NCBI GenBank assembly: GCA_001769925.1
Contig: MEPT01000123.1
Coordinates: 1 to 8,382 of the forward strand
DNA length: 8,382 bases
Direction: 5' to 3'
Origin: Bdellovibrionales bacterium RBG_16_40_8
Lineage (GTDB): Bacteria > Bdellovibrionota > Bdellovibrionia > Bdellovibrionales > UBA1609
Shown: positions 7,107 to 8,382 of the stretch, one piece after another
Numbering within the stretch: the first letter of the stretch is position 1
Layout of the letters: each line of letters begins with the position of its first letter
Made by a program: the position numbers and the translations under genes
The notes under the pieces: generated by a model
Seen by the model: only the letters and a program-made list of their open reading frames with translations
Databases searched by the model: none
Told to the model about the DNA's origin: nothing

Positions 7107-7883
7107 TTAATCGCGGCCAAGAGTTAACTTTTGGCCGCGAGCGCGGTATTCATATAGCACAATGCTAACCGCGGCAAGCGCGTTTAATGAATCCATCTCG
7201 GCGCTAATCGGGATGGATATTTTTTTGAAAAACTGCAAATTATTTGGAATACCTCGACCCTCTTCGCCGACGAAAAGTCGTAAATTGCTAGACAGTGAAA
7301 CTTTAGTTAAATTTTCGCCTATCATATCAAGCGCCCACATCATTTTTGTGTCTTGAGATGTTAATTCAGTAATTGATGGGCCTAACGATAACTTTACCTT
7401 CAATGCTGAACCACTCGAACTTCGCAAAACCTTTGGTAAAAATGGGTTGGCACACTCTTTTAGTAATATGGCATTAGACACTCCAAAGGCTTCGCATGAA
7501 CGAAGTGTTGCCCCTAAATTTAATGGATTTGAAAGTGCCAACACCACCTCAAGTCCGCTAGGCGGCTTAGCTAAATCTGCATCCAATAGAGACGGGGCAT
7601 CGGCAATTAGTAGCGGATAGTGAGTACCTGCCTCGTCAAGCTCGTCAAAAAGATCTTTTTTTAACCACACCACATCAAGGTGTTTTTTGAAACTCAAAAG
7701 CTCGACGTCTTTTGGCTCTGAAACCAAGAGGCACTTTAGGCGCATATCATCACGAGCTAAATATTCTGGGACAAGTTTTCGCCCTGAAATTATTAAAGAA
7801 CGCTCTTTTTTAATGCCAGCAGACGTCAAAAGACCCTTCCACGAGCGGTAAAGCGGATTTGTGCGACTATCTATGCGTTTCAT
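7107..7883 (-). CDS. TrmH/SpoU-family RNA 2'-O-ribose methyltransferase
   Basis: This enzyme would transfer a methyl group from S-adenosylmethionine to a ribose 2'-OH in rRNA or tRNA, using the trefoil-knot SPOUT fold. The 258-aa product has an N-terminal substrate-binding part (about 1-90) with the ERSLIISGRKLVPEYL segment seen before the catalytic domain in this family. The three SpoU motifs are intact: NPLNLGATLRSCEAFG (from about 119), FVGEEGRGIP (about 204-213) and IPISAEMDSLNALAA (about 224-238, followed by the C-terminal knot helix). I chose the ATG at 7883, the third codon of the longest frame. GAGG (7891-7894) is seven bases from it but only one base from the ATG at 7889. The gene diverges from pheS, as a TrmH-family gene (ysgA) neighbours pheS in Bacillus. 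The target nucleotide cannot be told from sequence. Its final codons form the 7111-7140 palindrome. Confidence 0.92.
   Translation of the reverse strand: MKRIDSRTNPLYRSWKGLLTSAGIKKERSLIISGRKLVPEYLARDDMRLKCLLVSEPKDVELLSFKKHLDVVWLKKDLFDELDEAGTHYPLLIADAPSLLDADLAKPPSGLEVVLALSNPLNLGATLRSCEAFGVSNAILLKECANPFLPKVLRSSSGSALKVKLSLGPSITELTSQDTKMMWALDMIGENLTKVSLSSNLRLFVGEEGRGIPNNLQFFKKISIPISAEMDSLNALAAVSIVLYEYRARGQKLTLGRD
7111..7140. terminator. 30-bp near-perfect palindrome, possible bidirectional terminator
   Basis: Ten outer base pairs (TCGCGGCCAA with TTGGCCGCGA) continue through one G-T position and four more pairs (AGTT/AACT), so 14 of 15 positions are complementary, or all 15 in plus-strand RNA if G-U counts. 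It sits between convergent mutS2 and the methyltransferase gene and overlaps the last ten sense codons of the latter. Neither side has a clear U-tract: the minus strand continues TTAATAAACG and the plus strand GCGCGGTATT. It is therefore not a textbook intrinsic terminator. It could also be a repeat element or a protein-binding site. Confidence 0.5.
7142..7173. repeat. Second, bulged inverted repeat beside the palindrome
   Basis: CGCGGT (7142-7147) pairs with ACCGCG (7168-7173), and TAGCA (7155-7159) pairs with TGCTA (7163-7167) around a three-base loop. A seven-base bulge (7148-7154) lies on one side. It lies inside the methyltransferase coding region, so part of the symmetry may be chance from codon choice. 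Confidence 0.35.
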
Positions 7884-7910
7884 TGACATACCTCATACGC
7901 GACTTATAGA
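7883..7910 (+). promoter_or_regulatory. Sigma70-type promoter for pheS
   Basis: A perfect -35 box TTGACA (7883-7888) is followed after 16 bases by the -10 box TATAGA (7905-7910, four of six consensus). The transcript should begin near 7917, giving a leader of only about 15 bases before the pheS ATG at 7932. The -35 box overlaps the start codons of the divergent methyltransferase gene. Confidence 0.5.
7891..7894 (-). promoter_or_regulatory. Shine-Dalgarno site that sets the methyltransferase start at 7883
   Basis: Read on the minus strand, GAGG is followed by TATGTCA and then the ATG at 7883 (seven-base spacing). The first ATG, at 7889, lies only one base after the GAGG, too close for normal initiation. 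The product should therefore begin MKRIDSRTNP. Confidence 0.6.
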
Positions 7911-7931
7911 CTTAAAGGCAAATTTTAACAA
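7903..7931 (-). promoter_or_regulatory. Sigma70-type promoter for the TrmH-family gene
   Basis: On the minus strand, -35 TTGTTA (7931-7926, four of six) is followed by a 17-base spacer and -10 TATAAG (7908-7903, five of six). Transcription should start near 7896, just before the GAGG ribosome site. The TATA core at 7905-7908 is the same four bases used by the pheS promoter on the other strand. Confidence 0.5.
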
Positions 7932-8382
7932 ATGCTTAAAACTCAGATTCAAACCACAGAAAAAGAAGCGCTCGTCGCATTTCAAGCTGCGCTTGATGCG
8001 AAAGAATTATACGACGCCAAGGTGAAATACCTAGGTAAGCAAGGGGCGTTTTCTCTTCTTATGCGCGAGTTTGGTAAGCTTTCTGCGGCTGAAAAGCCGG
8101 CTATGGGTCAACTTATTAATGAGGCAAAAACTCGTCTCGAAGAAAATTACGCAAAGCTTGAGAAAAAACTTCGTCTTAAAGAATTCGCTATCGCTATAGA
8201 AAAAGAAAGCCTTGATTTGACCATACCTGGGCCAGACCCCATGGGTGGAGCAAGGCATCCAGTAACTCAAGTAATTAACGAAATAGTAGAGATTCTTTCA
8301 CGTATTGGTTACAGCGTTCGCCAAGGACCTCTTATTGAGACTGATCGTAATAATTTTACAGCACTAAACATCCCTGAAGACC
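7932..8382 (+). CDS. pheS: Phenylalanine-tRNA ligase alpha subunit (5' part, runs off window)
   Basis: PheS is the catalytic subunit of the (alpha-beta)2 enzyme that charges tRNA-Phe with phenylalanine in the cytoplasm; pheT would be expected downstream, outside the window. The 150 codons present are open to the last base with no stop. Residues 1 to about 90 are the helical N-terminal arm that contacts tRNA, with YLGKQG (33-38), the GKLSAAEKPAMGQLINEAK segment and a Lys/Glu-rich helix. The catalytic core begins near residue 95: LTIPGPDP, then GGARHPVTQ with the conserved His-Pro (109-110), EILSRIGYSV and NFTALNIPED (141-150). The start is fixed by an in-frame TAA at 7926-7928, only one codon before the ATG. 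The nearest Shine-Dalgarno-like run, AAAGG (7914-7918), is 13 bases away, so initiation may rely on the short leader. No T-box or leader-peptide attenuator fits in the 48 bases between the two divergent start codons. Confidence 0.94.
   Translation, partial: MLKTQIQTTEKEALVAFQAALDAKELYDAKVKYLGKQGAFSLLMREFGKLSAAEKPAMGQLINEAKTRLEENYAKLEKKLRLKEFAIAIEKESLDLTIPGPDPMGGARHPVTQVINEIVEILSRIGYSVRQGPLIETDRNNFTALNIPED

Noticed and set aside
8031..8270. Minus-strand open frame at the right end
   Set aside because: It is antisense to clear pheS coding sequence and has low-complexity, Phe/Lys-rich composition typical of a shadow frame.

Overview
The window looks like a chromosomal segment of a Gram-negative, AT-rich bacterium (roughly 40% G+C by eye). 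Apolipoprotein N-acyltransferase (lnt) implies lipoprotein maturation and an outer membrane. MutS2, an MJ0042-type zinc-ribbon protein and a calcium-loop subtilase together suggest a bdellovibrio-like or 'deltaproteobacterial' lineage. That placement is an inference from gene content, not a measured phylogeny. I see no insertion sequence, integrase, CRISPR array, tRNA or rRNA.

Layout. Bases 1-176 contain no gene I can assign; an upstream gene could end here but no frame is recognisable. A secreted or membrane-anchored S8 serine protease follows (177-1541, +). Next comes a small exported four-cysteine protein of unknown function (1696-2121, +) with its own good promoter. A tandem zinc-ribbon protein with a C-terminal membrane hairpin (2142-2990, -) converges on it with a 20-base gap. 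Only 24 bases beyond the start of that gene, lnt begins in the opposite direction (3015-4694, +). The lnt gene overlaps mutS2 (4672-7005, +) by 23 bases, and the two are probably co-transcribed and translationally coupled. A TrmH/SpoU-family RNA 2'-O-methyltransferase (7107-7883, -) converges on mutS2. Its last codons form a nearly perfect 30-bp palindrome that may terminate transcription. The first 150 codons of pheS (7932-8382, +) diverge from it and run off the window.

How the genes fit together. The right two thirds is mostly housekeeping: lipoprotein acylation (Lnt), DNA/ribosome quality control (MutS2), RNA modification (TrmH family) and tRNA charging (PheS). A TrmH-family methylase beside pheS, with mutS2 close by, recalls the ysgA-pheS-pheT...mutSB neighbourhood of Bacillus subtilis. 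The left third is accessory: an exported protease and a small exported protein that might or might not be functionally linked.

Most noteworthy signals: (i) back-to-back sigma70-type promoters of the methyltransferase gene and pheS that share the same TATA, so the two probably cannot be occupied at once; (ii) the palindrome built into the 3' end of the methyltransferase gene; (iii) several start corrections. The protease is better started at 177, lnt at 3015, mutS2 at a TTG at 4672, and the methyltransferase at 7883. I did not find a clearly new multi-gene system.
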